Assembly (NCBI GenBank): GCA_030998225.1
Contig: JAPYXD010000701.1
Location: 16,910,501-16,974,500, forward strand
From: Diplolepis rosae
Lineage: Eukaryota; Arthropoda; Insecta; Hymenoptera; Diplolepididae
DNA: 64,000 nt
Direction: 5' to 3'
Position 1 is the stretch's first letter, and every line of letters starts with the position of its first letter. Of this stretch, positions 10,154-22,890 are shown piece after piece. The notes beneath the pieces were generated by a model. The model saw nothing but the letters and a program-made list of their open reading frames with translations, was not told the origin of the DNA and searched no databases. Both the position numbers and the translations under genes were made by a program.

Positions 10154-11506
10154 GTCTCTTAGTGATGACAGTTGGAAACTAATCCGTAAGGCAGCGCCAC
10201 CTCCGTCCTCTCATATGAAAGTATTGTTTTGCATGGTGTTTATGAACAAATTTAAACAATTATTAGAAAAATGGAAACATTTCCTAAATTTTAATAATTG
10301 TTTTCATTATTAATGAAGTTTAGTGTTTCTAGTGCAAATTTATTCAGTCATAAACATGAACTGAGTAAGTAAATCAGAACTGAGTAAGTGTACTTATATC
10401 TCATTAACAAAATTAATTTATAGAATTAATGATATTAAATATTTAAAAGAAAATGTTTAATTCGTTTTTAACGAGTTTATGAAGCCTTTTTATCAAAATA
10501 ATGATTTATACTTATCATGTATTGATATATTTGTCTGTGATTTAAAAGCTAATACACATGTGATAGAAAATTGTTGACAAGTATGTGAAATAAGCACCAA
10601 AAGAAAAGTAATAAATACATTTAAAGTTTTTGAAAAATGCTATTGAGTGATTTATTTATTAGTTTGATTGTATATTTTTGATGCATACTGTAATTTAAAA
10701 AATGGATCAGAATATTGACAATTTCTGCATGAAATATTAAAGTTTTTTTGAATTAATGGAAGACCCTTTTAATAGGTGCTATAACAATTTTTGCAAAAAT
10801 TTATTGGTCGACTTTTTCTCTCCATGGCGTAATCATTTCAGTGCAAGATTTCTTATCGATTTCAACTGACTAAATATTTTAATTATTTGTCAATTTAACG
10901 TTCAATAATGTTTCATAATAATATAATAATAGACAATTTTTATTTTTTCGATTAATTTATTAATTTAATTTTATATTAGATCATTAATAATTGACTGCTT
11001 GAATTAATTATATATATTAATTCAATCCATCAATTAATACTTATACTTTATTCAAGCAACTATATTAGATCAAATGATAAGGTCTTGTTACTCATAATGC
11101 AATGCATAATATTTTGTATTATCAACATAAAATAAGGCAATTAATGAAGAAAAGCAATAAATAAATATATTGCTAATATTTCCATTATTATCGATATTGG
11201 TAAAGAAATATTAATAAAGAAATAATTTTACTCTAATTATTCGTGATATAAGGATCCTATATGCAAGACAATTTATTTCTTGTATTTTTGCGATTAATTT
11301 TCTAGGGTGTTATAACTATTTTATGTTTCAAGTTCTGATTAGTATTTAGAAATGTTATTTCAATAAAATTGATAATCTTAGTTCTTCAAAAATGATAAAA
11401 CTTTAATTGTTTATCAATTTTCTCCATATAAAACAATACTTTCATATGAGAGGACGGAGGTGGCGCCGCCTTACGGATTAGTTTCCACCTGTCATCACTA
11501 AGAGAC
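10154..11506. mobile_element. Non-autonomous DNA transposon with 77-bp terminal inverted repeats
   Basis: The left terminal repeat (10154-10230) starts GTCTCTTAGTGATGACAG and runs through CCACCTCCGTCCTCTCATAT. The right one (11431-11506) is its complement with two mismatches. The 1.2-kb interior is very AT-rich and non-coding. The two ends diverge immediately outside GTCTC, which fixes the borders, but I see no target-site duplication and cannot assign a superfamily. The low divergence between ends points to fairly recent activity. Confidence 0.8.
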
Positions 11507-11585
11507 GACTTTTTTAACATTGAAAAAGGCCTTCGTTGGACAGGGCTGGTGATCAGTAACTAAAGAAGCCTCGAAATACAAAATT

Positions 11586-11735
11586 TTAGATCTGGCCCAG
11601 ATTTGGCGATGTTATTTTTCGTTTGTGCGCAACTTCATACTCGTCAGAATCATCCTCTTCCTCACTTGTAGCATAAATATCTATTTCCTCCTTATCTCGT
11701 CTTAACGATGTAGTCTGGCCCAGATCTGAAGTTGG
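11586..11735 (-). pseudogene. Acidic ORF, second copy of the unknown repeat-encoded protein
   Basis: An open frame bounded by stops runs on the minus strand and encodes EEIDIYATSEEEDDSDEYEV followed by AHKRKI and a C-terminal NLGQI before the stop at 11586. The acidic block matches 1870-1925 at nucleotide and protein level. The basic HKRK directly after the acidic patch resembles a nuclear localisation signal. CTGGGCCAGA words bracket the copy and recur at 12490. The source element is unidentified. Confidence 0.4.
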
Positions 11736-11879
11736 TTAGCCCTATATCGCATCAAAATTTTGAAATGTCTAAATTACTCAAATCGTTTTATTCACATTAG
11801 TCAATTAGCCGCCAACGAGATGCAGACTAGAGTCTGACTAGCGATTGGATGAGTAGTGACTTGCTTCTGGCTAGACTGC

Positions 11880-12429
11880 CTACACGGATAAAAAATCTGA
11901 CTATAATAGTAAGAGCACTAGTCATGCTTTTGTAGCACGTTTCGTTCTTGCTATCTTGGTGAAAAAATCATACATTTTAAGTAGGGATCCCTTCATGCTA
12001 AAAAAGTAGCAAGATTCATGCTTTTAGAGTAGTTGTGCCTTGCGAAAATAGTTCGAACTTCGCCTTACTATGATTGCAAGAAACCCATCCTATTTCAGTA
12101 TGGGTTCTCTTACAACTGAGATGTTAGGCCACGCCTACTTTCGAACGCGTAGCACCTCACGTGTTCTCTCGGTTGTAAGAAATTCATCCTATTTCAGTAT
12201 GAGCTCTCTTACAACCGTAGTCAGGCGAGAACCTTGCTATGACAGCATATGACACTAGCAATAATGGCATGCGCTTCTTTCTTTTATAGTATAAGACATT
12301 TCATGCTAAAAATGCACGAGTTGATGCCAATACTGGTAGAAGCTCATACCAATTTCGCACATTAAGTTCGATACTTTAATAGGATAGAGCTCAGCCTACT
12401 ATAATAGTTAGATTTTTTTCTCCATGTAG
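11880..12429. mobile_element. Foldback MITE with internal short palindromes
   Basis: Left end CTACACGGATAAAAAATCTG followed by ACTATAATAGTA pairs with the right end TACTATAATAGTTAGA...TCTCCATGTAG. Inside, two related segments (about 12070-12112 and 12170-12215) each read as a palindrome around CATCCTATTTCAGTATG flanked by TTGTAAGA/TCTTACAA. No transposase is present. The plus-strand open frame over this part is a by-product of the repeats. Confidence 0.65.
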
Positions 12430-12565
12430 CTTAAGAATTTACAAAAGTGTTACAGTTCTGGCTATCCGCTAGCTAGATTGTCTAGTCTGCGCCAGATCTG
12501 AGTCAAGACGGTCTAGTGTAGATCCACACCAGCGCCAAAAGATCCTTCCTCACGGGTCGTTATGC

Positions 12566-12650
12566 CTAGACACGTCCTAGGAGAGTCCTGTACTATTATT
12601 ATAAAGGATTTTGCCATTCTCCCTCCTCACCAAAAAAAGTATGAGTCATC
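12566..12650 (+). repeat. Poly(A)-tailed retroposon 3' end, copy 1
   Basis: ATGCCTAGACACGTCCTAGG, then AGAGTCCTGTAC and CCTCCTCACC followed by a short A run. The same order occurs in reverse at 29062-29150 with an 18-base A/T run at the same end. A shared 3' segment ending in poly(A) indicates LINE- or SINE-type retroposition. No coding part is attached to either copy. Confidence 0.55.
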
Positions 12651-13633
12651 ATACCGCCAGATTAAGATGACTAATACGATTCAATAATGTCTTCATTAGT
12701 AAAATTAAAGTTACATGAATAGGAATCAATTTTATCATGTTTAAGCCACTATATTGAATAAATAAACAATTTTAACGAAAAACAAATTCAAGTTTCGGAA
12801 TGAAAATATTTAAAATCATAGAATATTTTTTATAAAAATTCATTGACGGTTTCTATAGAAACAGTAAAGATGAAAAAAGGTGGAAAAATACGTCATTTTG
12901 GGACGAAATGGGTTAGCCAGTTACCACTCTGAAGGAAATACTTGAGATTCATTAGCAACACGAATATGGCTGGCGTTATAGGGGATTACACAAAGTTTTT
13001 ATGACACCTAAACAAAACTGCTGCAACAATAATTTATATGGTTGAAATACCAATACACTGCATAAATGGTACATGCTGAACTAGAATTTTGGTAAATTTC
13101 CATTATATAATAATAATAGTTTATGGAACCACAATTTTATTTTCACGAACAAATTATTTCCTTTAGTATTGTCAAATTAACGTGTTAATTTTATCGTTAC
13201 ATTCTAAAAATGTATAACGCGTTACCGATATCGTTACTGAAGAAAGGAGCAAATTGAATGTTTTGAAAACCGAGAATTATATATTATTATGTTTAACCGA
13301 AATAATAAAAAATATTTCATTGATCTATAAAATATCTTTCGTTCAAATTATTAATTCTAATCTCTCAATTCCTATATAATTTGCCTGAATTCTAGCTTAA
13401 TTCTACGAAACAGTAAATGCAAAAACTTTAGTTATGTATTTCGGAATATTCCGACAGAAATTTCTAACAGTGTATTCTTTAATATTGTTTTCCATTTTTA
13501 TACAGAAAAAATTTTGGTAAAACCAAATTTCATGAAATCATGTAGCAGTGATGTATCTTTTCTAATACTTAAAAAAAAAAAACTTATAACTTCATCAAAA
13601 CAATTTTTGACGATACAAAAATTATTTAATGAA
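12651..13633. other. No gene seen
   Basis: AT-rich sequence with a slightly more complex block at about 12860-13000. No terminal repeats, tRNA-like arms or coding signal found. Confidence 0.4.
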
Positions 13634-15220
13634 AAGTATATTACGACCCTAGGTCAGAAAGTTTGAGTTCCTGGCGTATGTAATATAAATGCCGTGGCGA
13701 AGCCGAGGCATTTACATCACATACGTCAGGGCATCAAACATTCTATGGCCGTGGGTTGTATACTATTTTTCTTGATCTCCAGCCGAAAGTACGCTCAAAA
13801 CCGAGTTTTGTAGGGGGCAGGGGGCGGGCATTAGAAACAAATTTAAAATAAAATGCAATCATATAATAATTGCAAAAAAAAAAATTGAAAAAATCGTATA
13901 ATTCGTTTGTTTAATTTAATTTAATGTGACTTCATGCAATTACAGTAAAACCCCGTTTATCGCAACACCTTCCAATCAAATGCCTCCCGTTTATCGCAAA
14001 AACGGAGGGGTTCCCACTTCTTCGCCACCAGCTTGAACAACTGATTATCAGCACATGCGCCTAAACGAATAGTTTCACGCGCTTTCGCTGTTTATTGTTT
14101 ACAGTCGTGTTTCAATAACCTCGAATGCGTTTTTTTATTGTCATTATATGTGCAATTATAAATAAGTGAAAACGTGGAACCGAACGATGGTACGTAAACG
14201 ACTACTACAAACAATACATTTTAATTACTTTAAAGCTTACATATTTCTCTCATAATTTTCGAATGCATGATTGAATTTTTTTCAGTAGAAATATTCTCGC
14301 ATTTTGTAAAACAATTGATTCGCAATTGGTAAAGCGATTGCTATACTAGGCACAATTCATGCTATAATTTGTCATAATAATATACATTAAAATGTAAAAA
14401 ATTTATATATTTTTCTGTTACATATAAAACACAAATATGTAGCAATATATACATAAACGATGGTTTGGAAAGAACTGCTAAATAAAGAATTTCAAAAACA
14501 TTTATGCATTTCATGAGAAAAAAAATGTACCTCTCAAAATAAGTACGGATTCCAAAGACGCTTAAAAAAATGTAATAAAATCCTTTTAATAAATTAATGG
14601 CTACAAATAATTTCATATCTCCCTAATATACGAAAATTCATATAAATATATGCATCACAAATTTAAAAGTGAGGGGTATTCCCGTCTATCCTTAAGAATC
14701 ACGTGACCACTCCTTCTACTAATAAGAGGGGGAAAAAAATGGTAAGGTTTATTGCGATAAACGGGAGAGACAAGTTGCAATAAACGGGAGTTGCGATAAA
14801 CGGATGTTGCGATAAACGGGGTTTTACTGTACACGAAAAATCAATATTAATATTGTTTTCTAAGAATAGATTTTCTCTGGTATTTGTTAATTAAAAAAAA
14901 AAAAATTGATTTTCAATTTTTTTTTTGCAGTTATTATATGATTTCATTTTGTTTTAAATTTGTTTCTAATGCCCGCCCCGACCAGCAAAAACCTCGGCTT
15001 CGCCTCGGTTTTGCAAAAGTCGGGCGGACTTCCCCCTGTCCCCTACAAAACTCGGTTTTGAGCGTACTTTCGGCTGGAGATCAAGAAAAATAGTATACGA
15101 CCCACGGCCAGAATGTTTGATGCTCTGACGTATGTGATGTAAAATCCTCGGCTTCGCCTCGGCATTTATATTACATACGCCAGGAACTCAAACTTTCTGG
15201 CCTAGAGTCGTAATATACTA
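13634..15220. mobile_element. Large inverted-repeat element with CGAAGCCGAGG hairpins
   Basis: Bases 13634-13880 are matched in reverse complement at about 14925-15220. Paired blocks include TATTACGACCCTAGG, TTTGAGTTCCTGGCGTATG, ATCAAACATTCT and CGAAAGTACGCTCAAAACCG. The arms carry GC-rich hairpins (GGCGAAGCCGAGGC at about 13693, CCTCGGCTTCGCCTCGG at 14994 and 15147). The pogo-type MITE at 13943-14829 sits in the middle. No transposase. Partial copies of its inner sequence continue beyond the right end (15215-15250 and 15330-15690). Confidence 0.7.
13943..14829. mobile_element. Pogo/Tigger-type MITE nested in the inverted-repeat element
   Basis: The ends are CAGTAAAACCCCGTTTATCG and the exact complement, flanked by TA on both sides (13941-13942, 14830-14831). 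Several extra copies of TTTATCGCAA or its complement follow inside each end, as subterminal repeats. A related sequence at 15431-15455 shows the site without the element. The 887-bp interior has no transposase. CAGT ends with TA duplication are characteristic of pogo-like Tc1/mariner relatives. Confidence 0.85.
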
Positions 15221-15329
15221 TTTCTTGATCTCCTAGCCGAAAGTACGGCCCTCCCGGACACATTTCATTCCAGAAACAACGACTTTTGGGTCCTTTTTTT
15301 ATTTTTTGTGGCGCAGTAGTGCCGCTAAA

Positions 15330-15690
15330 TTCATCGTATAATTCGTTTGTTTAATTTGTTTAATTCATCTGTATGTAACCTCAAATTATTAATAAATTCG
15401 CTAATTATTAATAAATAGTATTTAATGTGACTTCATGCAATTGCACGAAAAAGTAACTCTTAAAAAAAATAACAAAAAATTTATGTACACGGTTTATTTT
15501 ATATTAATAATTATATTCATAAAAGTAATAATAATTATTGTAATAAGATTAGTATTACTGGATGTGTGATGTTAAAGTTACTGTTCATCAATTTTAATAT
15601 TGTTCAAATTTAAATCTAAATTTAAGAACAGTGGCAGAAATTTCAAACTCAACTAATTAATATTGTTATCTAAGAATAAATTTTTTAATA
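15330..15690. repeat. Paralogous copy of the MITE target, with empty site
   Basis: CATCGTATAATTCGTTTGTT and AATGTGACTTCATGCAATT repeat the left flank of the 13943 MITE. CACGAAAAA, and later AATATTGTT-TCTAAGAATA, repeat its right flank. At 15441-15443 the two flanks join directly (ATTGCACG), an unoccupied version of the insertion site. Confidence 0.65.
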
Positions 15691-18600
15691 CTCAAAATCG
15701 TAAGAAAAAACCAATACCTTCTCATTGATGATGAAAATGTAGAAATGTCCGAACGATATCATAAATAACAATCTCCAAATTCAAATATCTTTATGCAACA
15801 TCTCATAAATCTTTCACAAAAGTGAGATCAAAGAGTAAATTAGATCAAGACAACAATTTAAACTTTAAAAATCAGAAAATAATTTTAGATTCTTTTTCCA
15901 CCGAACAAAACAAGATTAAATATAGATAAATACAAAATTATGACTCTTTTAAACTTCACAGTAGTGAGAAACGTGAAAAAGAATAAAGTATAAACGAAAT
16001 TGAAAAACAATAAATTGAAAAAAATGAAATCGATAGTATAATAAATTAAATAAAAGAAAAAAAGTTTGGTAGTCGACAATCAGGCACACGTGTCTGAGAA
16101 CATTCTTCTGGAAAATTTGAGCCGTCCGCGGAAATGAAACTCTTTATAACGAGGCACGGGTGGTGGAGCCAGCGATCCATGCAGCGGCCGGAACTTGCCT
16201 TAGTATATGTAGCAACCGCGGGAAAAAGCTCAGAAATTTATTTTCACTCGTCTGCAAACTCGGCGGAAAGCAAGGTCGAGGGAGGACAAGGAGCTTAACA
16301 TTCTAGCAGCTTTTCCCATTGCAAGGAACCCATTGCCAGGCGAACCGCTTCAGACTCCTTGTATGCGCAAGAGATTGGTCTTTTGGGAAACGACGCTCGA
16401 CAGGAAAGAAGTGTGGCTCTATAAATTTCTTTCTACGGTCGAACGCTGCAAATATGAACTGCATAAAAGTTTAACGTGCACTTTATACCCGACCAAGGTG
16501 CAAAATATCTTCGTCATTTATCATTATTCATTACAAATTTTATTCATGGGGTGTTATACAATTTTATAGTATCATTACAAATGAAAAGGGTACTTGTTTT
16601 ATGTAAAATTTGACTTTTCAAATTTTCATCAAATATCGTCAATTTGAGACCCCCCGAGTGAGAAAAACTATTTTTACGCTGATCTCTGACTATCCGTCGA
16701 CGCACAGTGGGGCCAAAAAGGTGCTTGTGGACAAATTAATTTTCAGCCCAAAATTTTTATTTGATTTGCAATTTATTTTTTTGAATGAAAGTCTGTGGAA
16801 TTGCGCATTGTTTCGCGGTCTGATGATCCATAAAAGTTTCTTAAAAATTTTTTAAATGACAAACAAAATGGAAGAAAAATGTTTTGACATTTTTATGGCT
16901 TTCATTTTGTTGAAGATTTTCTGACCTGACTATAATGAGCCAGATTCAAGGAAGAAACTCTTTAAAATGTCTTCCAGCAGCGTTAAATGCATACAAATTT
17001 TTTTTTGGATTTCAAAAAAATTAGTGAACAAAAGTTGTATCTTTTCTATTTGCGATAATGAAGTACTTTTGACATATATTTTTTAAAAGAGATGGATGTA
17101 AAAGAATTTTTATTTAAAATCAGAGAAAGTTAAACACGAATTATTAATTTTTTATAACAGTTTAAATAAACAAATTTCTAATCAGGCCATTCTCCAGTGG
17201 AAATATTTCATTTTTTTTCTAGCAGAATCAAGCGCTAATATCATTCCAATGTTCCTACGTCGTAATAATGCGCTATTAGACAACAATTTTTTATTATATA
17301 AACAAATTTGATGAACAAATGCATCACCCGGCCATTTACAGTAGATAAGTTTCGTTTCTTCATCAGAATCAACTATACATTTTCCATTGGTGGTGATTTA
17401 CTATAGATATTGTGCATTTCAAAAACAATCATTCATTATTTGAACAAAAATAAACTTTTAAATTTTATAAATAAAAACTAATTTTTATATCATTTTCTTC
17501 CTGATTAAAAATAGAGAAAATTAAAGTGACATTTTGCTAAAAAAAAGTATTGTACCGTCAATTTTTTGCAATTTACTTTTTCGTCATTTTTCAATTTTGC
17601 ATGTTAAAATAAATATAATTTCTGGAAAGAAAGCATTAATGATGTATATTATTTTGAAATACAATATCTTTCCTTTACATTTATGTTTGAATTATTGAAA
17701 TTATCAAGTTAGAAACAAAAAATAAGCCAATTCTGTTTACAAAATATCGTTTTTACATTTTATCGAAATTTATTATCGTTAAAACTCTTTTTGAATCATT
17801 TAACTTTAAATAAGTGAACTTTGATAGAGACCATTTTCTTCTTTTTTAAGAAATGAAGAAAATCACGTATATTTCACTTTTATTATTGCAGACAAGAAAG
17901 TTTAAACGCGAGATATCTTGTGTATATATTTTTATTTCTCACAAATTTTCATACCATGATTTTAATCATTTCAGGCGTAAACGTGTAGAAATCACTAGTA
18001 ATAAAATTGATTATTCATAAGCATAGAACATATGAGGCTGAGCGCGAGGTCCAATCATGCTAAAGCGCGAAGCGGGATGACCGGATCGCGCGATGTGAAT
18101 ATATCCGTGTCCCCAAATAGTCTGGGCAGATTTTTTGTCCTAAAATTCTATAAGTTGTGGATCAAAGAAAGATTAGTTGCTTTTTAAAATCGTCTTTCCC
18201 TTTCAAAAAATCTTCCTTACAATTACCAACTTCTTCTCAAAAATGTAATAAAGCATTATTTTTTATTTATACTTTAATAAACTGTTTGAACCTCTGTAAA
18301 ATTTTTTTTAATCAAGTAGATTCAAGATCTTTATCATCTGTTGAAATGAAATTTCATTTCCCTTCACATGCTTTTTAGTGCAACTCAATTCCAGGAAATT
18401 CATAGAGCTATTCTCCTTCTTCATTTGCCCAAGGAAAGAGATTTCTCAAAGACCACATCCGGTTCACGTGAAAGTTCGTAAAAGAAGAAACGCTTGACTC
18501 AGGCCTCTTCCCAAAGGAGCACTTGAAGCATTTGCGTCAAAATCCCTCGAGCTTTTCTTTTATTTTTCCACGCTGACTGAGAAAGCAGTAAACTGTAATA

Positions 18601-19542
18601 TCACGAGCATGATGTTATGAAGGTTCCTTTTTCTATGGCAGCTGAAGCCCTTCTAAAAAGAAACGCTGACATCGTATAGATTCCTGAAGAGGTCGCGTTG
18701 TCCTCAAAATTGCACGCAATCATCGACAGCCCTGCAAGAAGTACCTGAAAGGTAGTCCTTACAAAAACGGCTCATTGCCAATCAATTTGAATATTGTCGC
18801 GTCATCGAAAAAAACTGTAATCTTCACAGAAAAGCGCACTCGAGGAAAAAGCTTCAGATCACTCAACGCATATAATCGTTTTGAAGAAACTTCCTACTTT
18901 ACTTCCATTTAGTGATAGCAGTTTTATTTTATTATTTACTTTACTTTATCTTGGTTTCTTGTAAAGGAAGTATTATGATCGTAAAAATTTCCAATAGATA
19001 AGCAAAATGACCCAGTAATAGCACAGCAGTAGTTGTAAGACCATTAATCTTACTTCTGAAACGATCAAAGTTTACAGCCAGTGTTTTGATAATGCATACA
19101 AAGTTAAAGCATAATATAATTTATTATAAAATACTCCTTTTAACATAATTTGCTGTTATTTCTCCAAATCTAGAGATATTTGAATTTACATTAATTTGAG
19201 ATAACCTCAAACATAATTTTTCGAATAATTGTCTGTATGTGTATGTATATTAATCACACCGTCATATATTAGGAAAAACTAAATTCTTCTGATTAAATTA
19301 AAACTTAAACTATGGCTGAAATTTTTCATAATTAGTGTTACTTTAAAAAAAATGTATTTTAAATTCAAAAAAACTTATTCCTATTCGGAAATTATTATTA
19401 ATAATTGATTATCGGTTAGAAATTATATATTTATAGATATAGATATTTTCAAATTTTTACAACCCATAATGATGGTAAAAATATACCAAAAGTGACAAAA
19501 TCATTAGGATTTTCTAAAAGAGGAAGGTTTTTGAAAGTTCTG
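15691..19542. other. No gene seen; complex blocks at 16090-16510 and 18360-18900
   Basis: Mostly AT-rich sequence without repeats. Two blocks have balanced composition and no repeat structure: about 16090-16510 (GGCACGGGTGGTGGAGCC, GCAGCGGCCGGAAC) and about 18360-18900. Neither has a convincing exon. They could be host regulatory or noncoding sequence. A short GC-rich patch near 18035-18110 contains GCGCGAAGCGGG. Confidence 0.4.
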
Positions 19543-20251
19543 AAAAGGGTCCACCTGTGTCACGGCTGTATTTTGAACGCTTTTTAAGAAATTTTTTTTT
19601 AAAACTACCAAAGATTTCTTAACAAATTTTACGTCATTTTACAGGCTTATTTTTTTATTTTACATAGTAATTTGGTTACTAATGCTATTTGATGTTCTCG
19701 AACTTCAAAAGCGTTTTTCTCAAAATTATGTTTTTCAAGTCCGCTGCCAGGATTGTGAAAAATGTATTGCATGAATCGACTTGAAATTTTTTGTGAATTA
19801 TCTGCAACATAATTTGAGGTCCTGACAGCGGGTTTTAAAATTTTTTTTTTTTTTTTCAGTTTTAACAGTTCATAATGTCACAAAAAAAAACACAAAAGAA
19901 AACTTTTTAGAAAAAAGTCTGCCATGTTGGTAATTTTCAAAAACCCCTACGTCAGAACATCGACAACTGGACTACGAATAACGCAAAACTTTGGATTTTG
20001 GTAACAGACAACCGATGCGGGCTAAATCGTAGCAACCGTTTAGCACTGCTATTTTGAGGGTGTCCCATTCAAACGCCCACTGAAGAAATCCAAAATGAAT
20101 TACGATCTTGAAAAAATTTCTGTGTAATATTAAATAAAAAACGAACAAAATGGTGAAAACTTTGCTGAAAAATCTCCATTACTTCTTTTACAAAAAATTC
20201 CCGAAAAACAGCTTGAAATTAGGCGCCCACAAAGGTAGACCCCCTCCTTAA
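19543..20251. mobile_element. TTAA-type non-autonomous element (GGGTCYACC ends)
   Basis: Left end AAGGGTCCACCTGTGTCACG pairs with the right end GCCCACAAAGGTAGACCCC, followed by TCC and TTAA at 20248-20251. The left TTAA is degraded to TGAA. The interior contains AACGC-TTTTTCTCAAAA-like text also found in the 57.1-57.6 kb element. No transposase. TTAA targets are typical of piggyBac and Kolobok superfamilies; I cannot choose. Confidence 0.5.
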
Positions 20252-21357
20252 CTGATTTTAGAGACTACTCTTTGAATATAAGTCAGTGAGACTTCATTGA
20301 CGATCAGTGATATTTTACTGATTTAATTTAATGGTCTATTTCTCACTGATTTAAATCTACAGAGTAGGAACTCTGGAAGTAATCTGATAAGGTCCCTGCC
20401 AGTTTTTTTCTGTAGACAAAAAACCCTGGTATCTCTGTGTCTGTCAACAAAATTATTCATTTAAAAAAAATAAACACTTTTGTTACACTAGTAATTTTTT
20501 TCGTAGTTACAACTAAATTTTAGTAATGCCAACAAAATATGACCAACAAAACTATTTTGTTGTGGTGACTTTTATTTAAGTATGATAAACTTCTTTTTTT
20601 GTTCTGAAGACACAAAACTTCTGTATTTCAATAAATATGTGGAAAAAGCAGGTGCATTGCGGAATAATTAATTCTAGTGGGTGAAATTGAAGTCGGAGTC
20701 TTCCCTTAGTGCTTCAAAGACAATTATATTTAGCTTCGTGTTCTCAGCATGGGTTAAAGTCGAATAGCATGCAACTTGCGCATTAGGATAGAACGGTGCA
20801 CAGAGCTCTGTGACGCTTCGCTATTAATCGTCTGTGTCCACGTCATGGTTCATGCATATACAGATTGTTTGTCGAGCACTTTGCTTCGACCGACAAGGGT
20901 CTTGAAACATATATGTATTCCCTACGATCTGTGTTTAAGGTGAATCCATATTCTACACATACTCAATCAAGATATTCAACAAACTAATATACAAGACCTT
21001 CCATTAATCCTAGTAGCCAGCTTCTAACTTCATAAGATTAATAGCCTTTCTGAGATTTATTGTATACGAAGAAAAAAAAACATAAATTTAACGTCAATTA
21101 ATTTGATTAACAAGTCGCATGGAATGGATATAAGAAAAGTGAATTATACTAGGCCAGAATTCGATAAAATCCAATTCGATTGCAGTATAATTAATTTTTT
21201 CTACTAGCGGGTCATCAAGTGCATTTTATTGCCCCCTGCGGAGCAAAAAATCCTTTTTTAATCCCCAATAGAAAAAAAATCGTGTGCAACACATTTAAAA
21301 TAAATAAATGTTTTTCCCGTCTTACACAATATACTATTGTTTTAAATGTAAAACCTA
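20252..21357. other. No gene seen; complex block at about 20690-20960
   Basis: Bases 20252-20400 are rich in TCAGTGA/TCACTGA words in both directions, perhaps a decayed foldback repeat resembling 55630-55810. A block at about 20690-20960 has balanced composition without an open frame of note. Confidence 0.35.
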
Positions 21358-21663
21358 CATGCAGAAAAAAACATTCGTAAAATTTACACGAAGTTCGGTA
21401 CTTATTTTTACAACTTGACTTTTAATTAGACTTTATAAGAAGTTCAGTTCAATCAACAGATTTTTTGTAAGTTTCATATATATTTCAGCAACATCTACTA
21501 AGGGCGGATTTTTTCATATTTTGTAGATTTTAGTGGACTTTAAGTGAAATATACAGAAAATTTATTAATTGAACTGAACTTCTTGCAAAATCTACTAAAA
21601 ACTTAAGTTGTAATAATAAGTACCGAGCTTCCTTTAAATTTTACAAATCTTTTTTCTGTGTGT
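21358..21663. mobile_element. Foldback MITE
   Basis: Left arm GCAGAAAAAAACATTCGTAA...GAACTTCGGTACTTATT...AAGAAGTTCAGTTCAAT pairs with the right arm ATTGAACTGAACTTCTTG...AATAAGTACCGAGCTTC...TTTTTTCTGTGTG. About 306 bp, nearly all of it able to fold on itself. Non-coding. Confidence 0.7.
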
Positions 21664-22224
21664 AGACTTATACCAATAAAGGTTAACCACAAATAAAGTA
21701 TGAATCAATACATAAACAATATGTCAGAGTGAAAATGCTAAAATTGATAGAATTTTTGTAGCCGAGTGATAAAAACCTTCCTCAGACAAAAGCTCACACA
21801 GGATGCAAAGCTCTTCAACACCGAAAAATGGCATACTTACTTTTAGTATATTATACTAATATATAGTACATTTTATACTAAAATACGCGGCTAGTATATC
21901 TTCTATTTTGAAGAGGAAAATCCTCTTATTATAAGTAAATTTCCCTCTTTTAAAGATAGTATGTGTTACACTTATAGGCACCGTGCGTGACTGCAGCGCC
22001 ATAGCATGAGTGAACTAAAGGAGGCTGTTCGAGAACTTTTACAATGTATTATAATGGGACTTAGTTATAAAAATGTTTATTATCAATAAAAAAACAAACA
22101 AAAAACAATTTTATTCACTTTAAAATTCGATTGGTTTTCCTTGTGAAGCATTTGTGTGAAATCAGCAGTAAAAAGTAAGTATTTTCCATAATAAAAATGA
22201 TATAGAAACCAGTAAATATAAGGT

Positions 22225-22890
22225 TAAGGTAGTTGTCGTGCCAAAAATCAGTCTCTGGGAAAAGAAGTTTTTCTATGATTTCAAGACTGGAAATTATATC
22301 ATCAGCCGTGTCATATGTAAGGAAAGACACTCTTTTTAATGAAAAAATTTCAAAATTACGAAAAATAATTTTTTAATAATGTTTTTTGTAATAGGATTTT
22401 TCCTTACTATCGCTTTTTACCAATTTTTTAAAAAATGATTGAAGTTTCTTAAATCACTGCTTATTTTTTCGGGGAAAATATTCTCTACAACTTGACCGTT
22501 TCCAATTTTTGAAAATAAATTCTTTAATGACTGAAATAATTAAAAATCAATTTTCCAAAACAAAATTTTTATAAACAAATTGCTGTATTTGAAAATAATT
22601 GATTTATTTTCAAAAATTGGAAATGGTTAAGTTGTAGAGAATATTTCCCCCGAAAAAATAAACTATGATTTAAGAAACTTCAATCATTTTCAAAAAATTG
22701 GTAAGAAGCGATAGTAAAGAAATATCCTATTATTAAAAAATTATTTTTCGTAATTTTGAAATTTTTTCATTAAAAAGAGTGTCTTTTCTGATATGACACG
22801 GCTGATGATATAATTCTCAGTCTTGAAATCATAGAAAAACTTCTTTTTCCAGAGACTGTTTTTTGGCATGACGACTACCTTAAGATAATG
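22225..22890. repeat. Long imperfect palindrome (foldback repeat), arms about 300 bp
   Basis: The left arm (about 22225-22540) is matched in reverse complement by 22590-22890: CCAGAGACTG, ATCATAGAAAAACTTCTTTT, GATATAATT, TATGACACGGCTGATGATAT and AAGAAACTTCAATCATTTT all recur in order. The centre is near 22560. Parts of the arm match 1715-1815. It is probably a MITE nested in the 21819-24116 element. Confidence 0.8.
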
